Source of the DNA: Rhypophila decipiens
Lineage: Eukaryota > Ascomycota > Sordariomycetes > Sordariales > Naviculisporaceae
Assembly (NCBI GenBank): GCA_033297075.1
Contig: MU858062.1
Location: forward strand, 1 to 64,000
Direction: 5' to 3'
Length of the DNA stretch: 64,000 nucleotides
Below the pieces are notes generated by a model, which was given only the letters and a program-made list of their open reading frames with translations, did no database searches and was not told the DNA's origin. Shown here piece by piece: positions 22,886 through 33,283 of the stretch (position 1 is the stretch's first letter; the number at the start of each line of letters is the position of its first letter). The position numbers were made by a program, and so were the translations under genes.

Positions 22886-25800
22886 TCAATCAAGTAGACT
22901 GCTCGGACCGGGAACGGCCCTATACGGCGGCGGCGGAGGAATTCCTCCCTGGGGAGCATTCGTGGCGTCTCCCGCTCCTCGACGAGCATCTGCCGCATGT
23001 GCAGCAACCGTGGCCCGGGACGCCGAGGCCCAAGACCCCGCCTTGGCCATCATTTTGCCGAAATACTGCTGGATGAACGATTCCCTAAAGAAATGTTAGT
23101 CCGGATCAAACTAGAACGAAAAGGAGAAAGGGGCGAAAACATACGTATAATAGCTATGCTCCGAATTATGCGGGTGGACAAGATTGTGCGCCAGCTCATG
23201 GGCAATGACAACCCACCACCAAGTCGTCGCCTCCACTCGAGCCTGCTGTTTCCAAGCACCAGCCGCAGCGGCAGCAATGCCAGTCGGAGTAGTCGGCCGC
23301 TTCAACCTGTCGGCGTGGAGCTGGTTGAAGAACCGCAGGTTGCAGAAGATACTCCCGTTGCTGTTGAAAGCGATCGCGCCGCCCGCCTCGTCGTAAAAGA
23401 TGTGCATGGCCTTGGCGGACAGACCGTAGATCTCGCTGGCGTCCTTGAGCACCCCCTCGAACTGGGCAATAGCCTCGTAGTTCTGGCCCAAGAAATCGGC
23501 CGCTGAGATGGAGAGATCCCGCGCCACGAAGACCCGCATGCCACCGGGAGCGTCGGCGGCAAAAACAATATTCTTGCTGGTTGTCTCGTCGCAGTAGGTA
23601 GCCTGCTCCTTGACCTCGTTTGTGGTAGGTGGCGAGAACAGATGTGACGAGTCATAAGCCCGCGTCGACGTGATGGCGTTGAGCAGATTCTGCTGGACGA
23701 CCGCGGGCGAAGTCACGCGGTCTTCTTCAGCTTGAGGCTTCTTGGCTTGCCCAGCCGATACGGGCCTTGTCGTCGGTGCGCATTGAGGAGGAGGAGCAAG
23801 AGGCGGCGGCATGAGAATCTTGTCCTTCTGCTTCTTGGCCTCCTCGTCATCAGACTCAAAGCCCAGACGTCGGGACAGCTGGGAAAATAGCCCGCGGCCC
23901 TTGTTTTTATTGCGATTCGGCAGATCCACAGGCTCCTTTTCGTCTTCGGGAGAGTCTGCAAAACTTCCGGGCATGCGAGTCTTGGGTTCGGGTGTCTTGG
24001 CCGCCGCGGCCGCAACCTCGGTTTCCCGTGTGTGGCGCATCCACTCCTGCTCACGTTCCTTGATCTTTTGCTGCTCCGCTTCCAGCGCCTTGCGTCTTTC
24101 CTCTTCGGCGATCCTCGCTTCTGCTGCCTTGGCGCGCAGGATCCGGTCGACATTGTAGCCGCGCGAGCGAAGATCCAGGAGATCCAGTTTGAGGAAGGGC
24201 TCAAAGAAGAAATAGGCCTGCTGCTTGGGTCGGTCAAGCAGGAGTTGGCAGATGGCCTGGCCAACCTGATACATATCCGGGCGCCCCTCCGAGGCAACGT
24301 ACAGAATCCAGGAACCTTGGGCGTAGGTACTAGCCGCCGACCTCTTTTCCAGGTGCGATTGGTTGTGGCCCGTCAAAGATCGCCTCAAAGACAGACTCTT
24401 GACGGCTACCACCTGGAGGTTCTTCTCTAACCACTTCTCGTCGTGCCTGATCGAGTCGGGCTTGTACTTGGAGTATTCGTAAATGAAGAGCTTCGATCTC
24501 TCCAGGACATGCTGACGCAGCCATTTCGCGCCATCCTGCTTCTCGGCGTGCGCGCCAACTCTAATGTCCTCTTGCACCTTGCTTCCAAGCGTCTCGCATC
24601 CGAGAGCCATGTAGAATGCTTCCAGAGCATCATCTTCGGGGGCACATATCAGTGATTGCTTGAAAATACGATAACAGATGAGGTCGTCCTGAATGACAAT
24701 CTGGCTGGGGGCTGCGAGCTCGTACTGCCGGATAGGGTCAGCGTCCTCATTTTCCTTGATGGAGATCTCCTTGAACCCCAGGAGCCAGGGCGAGGTTCTC
24801 ATCTTCTTGAAAAGTTCTCTATTCTTTTTCAGAACAGCGAGATCCTCGGTAAGAGACCGTATAAGCTCCAGGTACTTCTCTGGGCTTTGAAGAGTACCGA
24901 GTAGCCGGGCGGGCTCTCCGCACATCAGCTGCGCAATTTCTGTCTTGGTTGGCTGAACCTTGGCACCGCACCTGTAGAGGAATGTGTTGGCGTCATTACC
25001 AAAATCCACGAAATCAAAGATGTTCTCGTATGTGCTCGAGCTCCCAAGATAGCAATTCTGCGGTTGAAGGTGGACCAAAGTAGTCCTCGAAGAGTTATCC
25101 TGCACTCTCTGAACGGGTATAATAGGTGCCTGTCCTAACTTGGCAATATGTTGTTGCTGGAGGTCACTTAGACGGGATTGGAAATACTCAAACAGAGTGA
25201 TGGCCGTCTGACGATCCTTTGGCGGAGCGGCCATGAGCCTCTCGACGCAGCCTAAGATGGGTGGGTCTCGGGCAACACCAAACTTGTTGGCATGTATGTG
25301 CAACTCGTTTGCAAGTATGTCATAGCCAAGGACTGCAGCGCGCTCATTGGTATAGCAAGCCGATGGGGTCACCAATCGCTCGCCCTTTCCCTGGAGCGGT
25401 AATATGGCCTTGTCGGTCCCGGAAAGATCGACCCTACCATAGCCATTGGTTTGGTGGTAGTTGATGAAATATGTCATGGCACTTCTTCGCAGAGCGGCAT
25501 CAGAGGAAGTCATTATACTGACCAACTCATGCACGGGGGGGTATGCCCTCAAACCGAGCGAGGCTAGAAATTTGCCTTCGGGACCGTTCGCACGGAAGCT
25601 ACCTGGCGGACCCGGCCAGTGTAGAATGGGCAGTTTCAACTCGCGCAGCTCATCCTTTGGCTGATAGAGCTCAGACACCTTGTACAGTTCAGCTGAGCCT
25701 TTTGTCGGCTCGAGACCGGGGGGACCCGCCTCGGCAGGGCACAGCTTGGACTTTTGGAGCTTTGCCATTTCCGCAGCTGGTATATCATCCTTCACTGACG

Positions 25801-28321
25801 CGAGATACTTAATCACCTTCATGTGGTTCCATCTCTTCTGTTCCGATTCTATCCCAGCTGGCGACGGGTTCAGTAATCGTGTAAAGATGGTGTCCAGATC
25901 CACCGTCTTTCTCACTCCCAGCAACACCAGGAATTTCTCCTTCAAGTTAACGCCGGGCTCAAGAGTAGGAAGATCATCAAAGAGCTTGACGGTTGCGAAG
26001 AACGACTCTCCTGGTTTCCGCATCCCCATCTTTGTTGGGATGGCAGTGATGTTGCGCAATGCCAAAGCAATATCTAACTGTGCATTCCCGCCGATGTTAT
26101 CCCAGTTCTTCGAGAGCACATGGAGGACCCGGAGCGAGAATTCTGCCGATTTGGTGATATTCTCTTCATCTGCTCTACTTGGCCCAGAATCAATGAGGAA
26201 CTTTAGCCAGGCGGGAAGACTCAGAGGCTCCCAGCCTAGACGCTTAAGCATGGCCTCCGGCGTATCGCCAATCAGGCTGGGAGGCAACGTCGTAGGAGGA
26301 ATAGGCAGCGTAGTTGGGATTCTGCTGCTCTGGTAGTTGGTGATGGAGGACAGAGCGATGATGCTGCCAGAGTCACCACCTTCGCTGATGGCTGCGACCG
26401 CCGCGTTCAGCAGCTTACGCGTACTCGGTGGATCGATCTCTCCAGACGTAGCGCTTCTCGCCGCCCAAGCAATGAAGTGCCGGACCTGGTCTTTATCCAT
26501 CGCTGTCGCCACCAGCTCTGCATGGATATCGTCGACCGATATCTCCCGTATCACCCCAACGTCATGCAGTTTCTTGACGAAAGGCAGATCCTTCATCTCC
26601 GGCAGCATCACAGGAATGCCCGTAACAAACTTGGCGATCTCTTCAGAGGAGCTGCGGACTTTCGTGCTTGGCAAGACTCCTCTCGACGAGTACACCTCGA
26701 TGACAGCATCCGGGTAGCATCTCCAGAAAGCGTCATTCATGATCTGAGCCACTTGGCCGCTGGGAGTAGAGTCTCCAAAGGTGTAGGTCTTGAGGATATG
26801 AACGGCCTCTGGGAGAAGCGCCTGGACGTCACCGGGTGAGAGTTTGGAGCCCTCGTTGGCCTTGGCTCTGCGCCTTAGCTTTTCATCCAAGTCGGACATC
26901 TCGTTTGTGTACGCAAGCCGGGACATTATGCCCGCTACGCGCAGCATCTCGATGTTCCACTTTCGCACATAGTTGGCATTGAGATCAATGGCCTCGCGCT
27001 CAACAGTTGGTATGACTGAAGGAGCCGATATGTGCATACCAGCGCCAGTGGTCTGTGTTGTGGGGAACCCAATGAAAATCCTCCCACCCGGCTTTTTACT
27101 GGGCAACACTGACGAGAACACATCTGCCGCTTTCGCCGCTTGACTATACGTTGATGATTGCTCCGAGGCAACCGTCTCGTCGTAGGAAGAAGTCAGGATG
27201 GCGATCTTGGTCGTCTTTGGAGGCGGTTTCTTGGTCGCCCTCTCGAGCTCAGCTGCAAACTGTGCCTGGACACGAGTCTGGATCTGTGCCGATGTGACTC
27301 GGAGGAAGATACTTGACGTAGAGGTGGCTGTCACGTCTTCCGCTATGGCATCCTGGATCGCCTTCTCCTCCTGGGCTTCTTTGCCCCGAAGCCCGACCTG
27401 GGTGGTAGCCGAGGTCAGTTTGTTGAAGAAAGCTCGCAACGAAGGCGCCTCTGAGCCGGCCCCATTGTAGTACTGATCGTTTGATCTGTTGGAAGATGAG
27501 ACAGCTTGGGGTTTCCAGCCCAGCACGCTCATAAACGTAGCGTCGATCTGCGCGTTTGTCCGCTCAGCCGACGTCAGCTTCATTAGCCTCTCTGTGGTCG
27601 TAGTAATCAAGGCCCGAGGGATGGCAATTTCAGCGCTACGGGAGGTCTTCTTTTGCAGAGCAAGGACTTTCCAGTCATCTATCCAGAACTCGATGTTCTG
27701 CAGAGCAACGAAGGTCAAGCTGGTGGCAAGAAACTGGCCGACCGACAGGAGGTTAGGAACCGGCGTGGTGGTATTCCGGTAGTCCAGGACGAAGGCAGTA
27801 TCCGAGCTCCCTCCTTGTTCTTGCGGAACCTGCAGTTTTCTCGTGAAAAGAGCATTCCCCTTCCAGTAGAAAGCCATAGCCTCGCTGCCGGAGCTGACGA
27901 AGGGCTCCTCACAGTCGGCAAACACACTGTAGAAGCCGACGCCAAAGGCACCGATCTTGGTCTCGTCCGGATTGCCCTCTGCTATCCTCTTCAGCCTGCC
28001 CCAGTCCGTCTTGGTGAAGGGCTGGCCGTTGTTCTGGACCACCAGCCGCCGGAGGGTATGATGGCTCAGGGTGTGTTTGAGCATTTCGGACGGGCTCGTT
28101 GCCGACGGGAGCGGGACAGAAGTCGACGGAAGCGTCTCCCATTTGATCTTTACTGTCGTTGCTTGGGCGTCAGCGGCATTTTGGATCAGTTCTCGTAGAG
28201 TTGTCCATTCTCCCGAATACCGTGCCAGCACTTTGTCTATGAGAGCTCGGGTGTCGACCGTGACGGCTTCTTCGTCTTCGCCATCTCTCAGCGCCGCCGC
28301 TCGAAGCTTGGCGTAGTCCAT
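22886..28321 (-). CDS. Large GHKL/Hsp90-like ATPase protein with C-terminal HELAH motif (DUF3684-like)
   Basis: Model: complement(join(22886..23084,23145..28321)), 1791 aa; the 60-nt intron (gtatgt to ttag) splits a Thr codon near the C-terminus. ATG 28321 is the first in-frame methionine. Residues 38-140 carry a GHKL ATPase fold like sacsin and Hsp90: N-box LRELIQNAADAQ (residues 42-53) and G2 loop KIGAFGVGFYSVF (122-134). The middle ~1200 residues are helical with no named domain. About 1400-1470 is a charged coiled-coil (AEEERRKALEAEQQKIKERE), followed by a disordered Pro-rich linker. The C-terminal ~200 residues read as a zinc peptidase-like domain with VVIAHELAHNLVHPHN (HELAH at 1708-1712, then His1718 and His1722). 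The tail is Ala/Gly/Pro-rich. The function is unknown; a chaperone-type ATPase fused to a peptidase-like fold is inference. Confidence 0.85.
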
Positions 28322-29148
28322 CTTTCCAGGCTGGTATTCCAGCAATCGCGGTGGCTGATATGAATATCTGGGAGCAGAAGAATCCGAGTTTCGTTGACGA
28401 ATACTGAGCGCCAACAATCGTCGTGGTGGTAAGTTGCCGGCAACTGGGAAGGCGAGTGAAAGGGGAACCGAAGGGCGGGTGCTCGTGGGGATTATGTAGT
28501 TCGAAAGTGTATGCTATGAAGTCTATTTACGATCGCATGAGGACACCGGGTGGATGCTTTAGGTACGATTACAAAGGAGGAAAAAATAGGGTCTAGGAGG
28601 TTTGAATGTTTTCGGTTTATTCTTTTAGTTTGGATGATGGACCCGTCATGGACAGAGGCGCTGGCTTAAGGCTGCAGCTCTGACGTTACGTAGTTGAGTC
28701 CAGGCCAGGCCCCAGGGGTTGCAGCTGAGGTGTTTTGTCGGGCAATCATCCAGGGGTCAGCTGCTTATTTCCACGCCCCATTGCAGGCGAATCTCGCCCC
28801 ACGACTAATTGCCCCGCAGCTACCGGCAACCGACATGGAGATACGGATACAGCGCCGAATCCGCACTCGTGTACGTAACACCCGCCAGCGGGGTGAACGA
28901 GAGAGTTTGTCATCGGCAGACCAGCAGAAGCTTCTTACGATGCATGAGATATAATATCATGTATCTGATTCGCTATTAGGAGAATAATCTGCGGAATATA
29001 TGCGAATGTTTCCAAGAAAGTTTTATCGCATAGAGCCCGGCGATGTGCTACAACAATGTACATTAACGGGATTCGTCTTTATACCCAGTACCCCATATGT
29101 ACATACTCGGTGTATCTGATGGTACATAATATCATCCTTTTGTTCTGT
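28322..29148. promoter_or_regulatory. Promoter region of the ATPase-zincin gene and 3' flank of the MMtag gene
   Basis: No gene supported. The stretch should contain the minus-strand promoter for the gene starting at 28321. GC-rich inverted-looking elements (for example gccaggccccagg near 28703) occur, but no known site can be assigned. Confidence 0.35.
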
Positions 29149-29961
29149 TCATCTTGCCAAACCTTTGTCGTGCTGCCTCTGTCTATTCCCGCTTCTGCTC
29201 CTGCTCCGTGGTCGCTCGTGCCGTCTTGATCTATCCTCTCGGCTTCGACTCCTGCTACGACGCCGGTGTGAGCGCCGTTCATAGTCCCTGTCATAGTCCG
29301 GGTCATCGTCCCGTCTTCTCTCCTGTCGGCGGCGGTCTGCAAAATCTGGACTCCGACTCCTACGTCTGGAGCGATGTGCCCGGTCTCTATCATCCACTAA
29401 AGTCCTTGCAGGCCGTTTCCCGTCCCTCACACGGCTGTGGCTTCGACTTCGACTGCGGCTCCGGTGCCTCTCCCTATCCCTACTCCTGTGTCTCCGCCGG
29501 TGATGTCTATCAGAGTCTCTGTTCCTTTCCCTCTCCTTTCGGTGCTCTTTTCTCGGTCCGGCTTCCTTGCTGTCCTTGACCTTCTGTTTGGCCACGGTAG
29601 GCTCGGGATCTGGTACCTTGGAGCCCTCAACCTCGATAGCATTTGCACCGGTGACGTTGCGTGGAGCGACGGGAAGCCCAAGTGCACGGGACATGGCATC
29701 CTCCTCCGCCTCTTTGATCTTGCGTAGTTCTTCGCGACGTTCGCGCGCAGCTTTCTCTTGGTCGGTCTCGCCGGGCGCCGTAGGAGTCGAATCTGCCTTG
29801 GCGTACCAGTTCAGGTCGCGTCCTTTTGCCCAGCGTCCTACTGGGGCCTTCAGACTGTGTCCCAGATAGTTTTCACGATGTGCCGATGTCGCGACATCTT
29901 CCCAGCTGAAGTTGACACCACCGCGAGATCCGGTCTTCCGGACGGTTGAGAGGAGATCCAT
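29149..29961 (-). CDS. MMtag-domain protein with RS-rich tail (C1orf35/MMTAG2-like)
   Basis: Single-exon gene, 270 aa, starting at ATG 29961. The N-terminal ~60 residues match the MMtag (kinase phosphorylation) family: TRGGVNFSWEDV-like RGGVNFSWEDVATSAHREN, then YLGHSLKAPVGRWAKGRDL and WYAK. A charged helical part with REELRKIKEAEEDAMSRALG follows. From about residue 140 the protein is a long Arg/Ser, Arg/Asp and Arg/His-rich tail (RERHRSRSRSRSHSR), typical of nuclear splicing-associated proteins. The molecular role of the human relative is poorly defined. Splicing or mRNA association is inferred from the RS tail. The gene is divergent from MED6, 432 bp away. Confidence 0.85.
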   Translation of the reverse strand: MDLLSTVRKTGSRGGVNFSWEDVATSAHRENYLGHSLKAPVGRWAKGRDLNWYAKADSTPTAPGETDQEKAARERREELRKIKEAEEDAMSRALGLPVAPRNVTGANAIEVEGSKVPDPEPTVAKQKVKDSKEAGPRKEHRKERERNRDSDRHHRRRHRSRDRERHRSRSRSRSHSRVRDGKRPARTLVDDRDRAHRSRRRSRSPDFADRRRQERRRDDDPDYDRDYERRSHRRRSRSRSREDRSRRHERPRSRSRSGNRQRQHDKGLAR

Positions 29962-30393
29962 ATGGCTATCGGAAGTCGGTCAATAGAGATAACGGTGTAT
30001 GCGATTGCCCGCTGTAGAATTGAGTTTATGTGGCTCGTTAATTTCGTTGTGTCCGGAAGGGGCGTGGAAATTGTTGGAGGTGGCTGATGATATCACTGAG
30101 ATGTTACGGATGGACCGATGTGAACCTTGATTGTCCACCGTGAAGAACCTGAGGCTACGGAGTACATCCCTGGCCAGACCCACCCTTTGAGCTAGCGCTT
30201 GCGGAAAGTTTATTTTAGCGGGGCTGCAGGGGCCTGCCAGAATGTGGGGTATTGTGTTAAGCCGTAACCTTCCGTCTTAAACCTCCAATTCACACCGCAG
30301 CTGCTCTCAGCTTCATATCAGGCCGCCTCACCTCTACCCGATATTCAACAACAAGACCCGATTCTGTCCACGAAACACAGCATTCACGACAAA
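29962..30393. promoter_or_regulatory. Short divergent promoter, MMtag gene / MED6
   Basis: Only 432 bp separate the two start codons on opposite strands, so both promoters and leaders must lie here. No TATA box is evident. A 3' pyrimidine-rich, CA-containing leader precedes the MED6 ATG (cacgacaaaatggc). Confidence 0.5.
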
Positions 30394-31436
30394 ATGGCGA
30401 AATCACTGAATGTGGCCTCTGGTCCACCCCTAGACGAGATCCAATGGAAAGGCGACGCCGCAGTCATGGAGCAAATGCCCTGGGGCATCCATTCGAATAC
30501 GGTCCTTTTCTACTTCAAATTCTCCCCATTCTACGACAACACATCCAACAATGAAGTGCTATTCCAGCAGGGTATGGTCAACCGTGACATGGCCCAGTTC
30601 CTCTCCACCAGGGAGATGTTTGAGGGTCGCCTCAATACCATGTCCGGGCTCGAGTTCCGCGTCGCGCAAGAGCCGGCCGAGACAAATCCAGGTGGAGGAA
30701 CCGGTGTATGGGTTATCAACAAGCAAATACGCCAGAAGCGCCAGGGCCAGGAAGACGAAATCCAAATTCTCTCGACGTATTTCGTTGTTGGGCTGAACAT
30801 CTACATGGCCCCCACGCTTTTCGATGTCATCAGTGGCCGGATTGTATGTTTGATCCCCTTATTTGATCGGACCAAAGAACTTCTGGATCTAACGTATTCT
30901 CTGATACCCAGGCAAGCATCTCGTCCAAAGTATCTACTCTACTTCCCATTGCCGACTCGGTTCAAAGTTGGTCGCCCGCAAGAGGCCGCACCTACGAACT
31001 GCCGACCTCCCAGGCAGAAAAGTCCTCTAAACAACTCGGCGGCACCACCACGGGCGATAAGCCACCTAACGCCAAGAAGTCATCTTCTGCAGTCATGTCT
31101 ACTGCCACCAGCGAGATACCCGAATCACTCATCTACGAGTCTCTCATGATCCAAGAAAAATACGGCGAGGAGTTTATGGACGAAAACCCCATCACCGGAA
31201 AGCCTGGCGAGTTTGTGCTGTCTTCTACAGGGAGGAAAGAAAAAGGGCCGGTACAGCCTACCAAGAACCCGGCGACCGCGGCTTTACCGGCTCTCAATAC
31301 CAAAGCACCGCCAGCGGAGAATCCGTCCGGGGCAGGAGGAGGCAAGGCCACCGGAAAGGAGACCAAGAGCCCCAAGACTCCTGGGATGCCCAAGCCCAAG
31401 AGGAGGAAGAGCAAGATGGCTGTTACGCCGTCGTAA
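30394..31436 (+). CDS. MED6: Mediator of RNA polymerase II transcription subunit 6
   Basis: A head-module subunit of Mediator acting in nuclear transcription initiation. Model: join(30394..30843,30912..31436), 324 aa; the 68-nt intron runs gtatgt to cccag with a ctaac branch site and falls between codons (ISGRI-ASISSKV). The conserved MED6 domain occupies about residues 10-160: LDEIQWKGD, NTVLFYFKFSPFYDNTSNNE, FEGRLNTMSGLEFRV and LSTYFVVGLNIYMAPTLFDV. The C-terminal half is low-complexity and basic (KPKRRKSK), as in other fungal MED6 proteins. It shares a bidirectional promoter with the MMtag gene. Confidence 0.95.
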
Positions 31437-32514
31437 ATACTGCAATATCTGTGGGAAGTTACGGATGAGGCCACTGGAGTTTTGCGGGAAGGCGTGTGCT
31501 TTTTTATTTTTGGTTTCCCTTATTTGGCGTTGTGCATATGATACCCTGGGGTGAACAAAGCATTCAGAATAAACATATGGCGGTTTTATCACCATCTTCG
31601 AGCTTTGTATCTTTTCGACTTGACCATGGACACCGGTGTGGATCAGGCCGGCCTGATATTCCCTAATTTACGTTTGTTGTTATCACAGAAGATCCCCAGA
31701 GTGGTAACATCCTCAATATCGGTGTCTTTTGAGGTGACGGGCTCGCGACGAGCAATACAACACGACTCGCTCGGAGCGATTCATGGACGATGATGTCCGA
31801 ACATGTAGTAGTCTGCCAGAGTCTCCGACTCAGCGTCACTGCAAAAGATGCTCTCGTTCAATTTCATTATCACCAGATCTCCTCTTGGTCTGTCCATCAA
31901 ATGAGAGCAGACTCAAGTGCGGACATTTCATTTCGTCATCCGCTGACTTCCTTCGCGGGCAAGCCTTTTTTCACTGGCTGAAGAGGTGGTGATGTGTGTA
32001 CTGGAGTTGGCTCCTTCGACTTGGATGCGGCGGTACTGTCCTGAGCCGGAACACCACCATCTGCCTCAAGTCGCATACCAAGCAATCAAGACTCCGCGTT
32101 TCAGAGTTTGCACCTGGGAGTCTGTCCCAAACTCCCTTTACTTCTCTGGCAGCCAGCCTGTTGAATGCCGGGCCCAATTGTCTTCGGCTGCGTTTATCTC
32201 AAGAATGGCTAGGGCAATATGATTGCTATCGTACGCTAACAGCCTTGACAGTGCTTTCACAGTTGGGAAGACACGGGTAAAGATGGTTGCGCTAGAGGCT
32301 TGCTTCGCGTACATTTTCGGGGCCTGTCCGTCCTGAAACTGTTGTGGATGGAGTTTTCGGTGATCTCTGGCCGTGGGCAAGATCTGATATGTCGTGGGAC
32401 GCGCTGTGTAGTTATATAGCTTTTATGCAGACGGCCGTTGGGGCACCTATAGTATGGATGAGGCAGAGTTCCTCGCCCATAATGAGAAGAGGAAGAAAGA
32501 GGCAGCACCGGATT
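31437..32514. other. Gene-free stretch left of the helicase relics
   Basis: About 1.1 kb with no gene I can support. It continues into the helicase relics on its right and may also be rearranged or decaying DNA, but I could not match its parts to anything in the window. A minus-strand segment near 32140-32260 reads as a fairly clean peptide (VKALSRLLAYDSNHIALAIL), source unknown. Confidence 0.35.
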
Positions 32515-32556
32515 TTCGCGAGGGAATTTGCCGACTACCTGGAGCTTGATGGCATA
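32515..32556 (-). pseudogene. ECM16/DHX37 relic, piece A
   Basis: The minus strand encodes AIKLQVVGKFPRE, which matches AIKLLQVVGEFAHE of the intact helicase (gene bases about 34005-34046) with a 3-nt deletion and substitutions. It has the same orientation as the intact gene. The surrounding frame is not open. Confidence 0.65.
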
Positions 32557-32618
32557 TACACACCCTTTCTCGTCTCGGTTTTTAAAGGTCGCCAAGTCCC
32601 CTGAACACATCATCAACT

Positions 32619-32725
32619 GGACCCGTCAGCGGAGTGCAGCGTTTTGAGATCGGCTGGATCAACAAGGCCAGTGAAAACTAGCGTGCTGGTAGAGCACGCC
32701 GTACGGGGTCGGAGGTCGGAAGACT
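32619..32725 (+). pseudogene. ECM16/DHX37 relic, piece B (inverted)
   Basis: The plus strand reads RFEIGWINKAS, matching SFEIGWISKAS of the intact helicase (gene bases about 34550-34652). DNA similarity extends on both sides (agcggagt-gcag, then a diverged RAGRAGRTGPG region ending at an in-frame stop). It lies opposite in orientation to the intact gene and to piece A. Confidence 0.7.
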
Positions 32726-32800
32726 GGTCACTGGAGACTGCATTTTTTGTGGAAGGAAGTAAAATATCCGGTGACGAGGAAAATTACACCCTCTACCGTG

Positions 32801-32940
32801 CAAGCCAAAGGGATCAAACAGCTGCAGTCACAAATTGCGGACCTCATCCAACCCAATATCCCGGCTTTCGCCAACTTCCGCCTTTCCGATGATTGTACTT
32901 TTGTCCTTTACGAGAGGGATTCCCCCGAGTGTGGGGGCAT
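32801..32940 (+). pseudogene. ECM16/DHX37 relic, piece C (inverted)
   Basis: IKQLQSQIADLIQPNIPAFA and the following NFRL match EIKQLQSQIADLVRTNIPAF of the intact gene (bases about 33868-33960) at high identity. It is followed directly by VLYERDSPE, similar to AVYERDFPE, which in the intact protein lies upstream rather than downstream. The order is therefore shuffled. No complete helicase motif I or DEAH box is present, so this cannot be functional. Confidence 0.75.
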
Positions 32941-33283
32941 GGCAGGGAGACGAAGATCTCGATGGTGTCCCCGTGGGAGACTGTCCCCGTGTGTATGTAG
33001 CTTTAGAAAAAGTTGTTCAGACCTTACACTGACTCACTGCCAATCTTGAGCTGGCCCATGATTCTTCGCATGGCCATGTCGTATTGTGGTCATTGAGAGG
33101 TAGATACTGAAGGACCCAAGTAGCTTATTGTTTATCAACGTGAAATCCAGTCTAATACACATGAAGCTGTTATCAACATGCCTAATAATCCTCTGAAATA
33201 CGCCTCATGATTTTCATCTCTACGCCTCAAGATAATAATAGATACGCCTCAACATCATGTTTAATATGCATATAATAAACTAA
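32941..33283. other. Gene-free 3' flank of ECM16
   Basis: The AT-rich stretch after the relics probably contains the ECM16 3' UTR. A tandem-like set of tacgcctcaa/atacgcctca motifs occurs at about 33197-33253. Confidence 0.4.
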
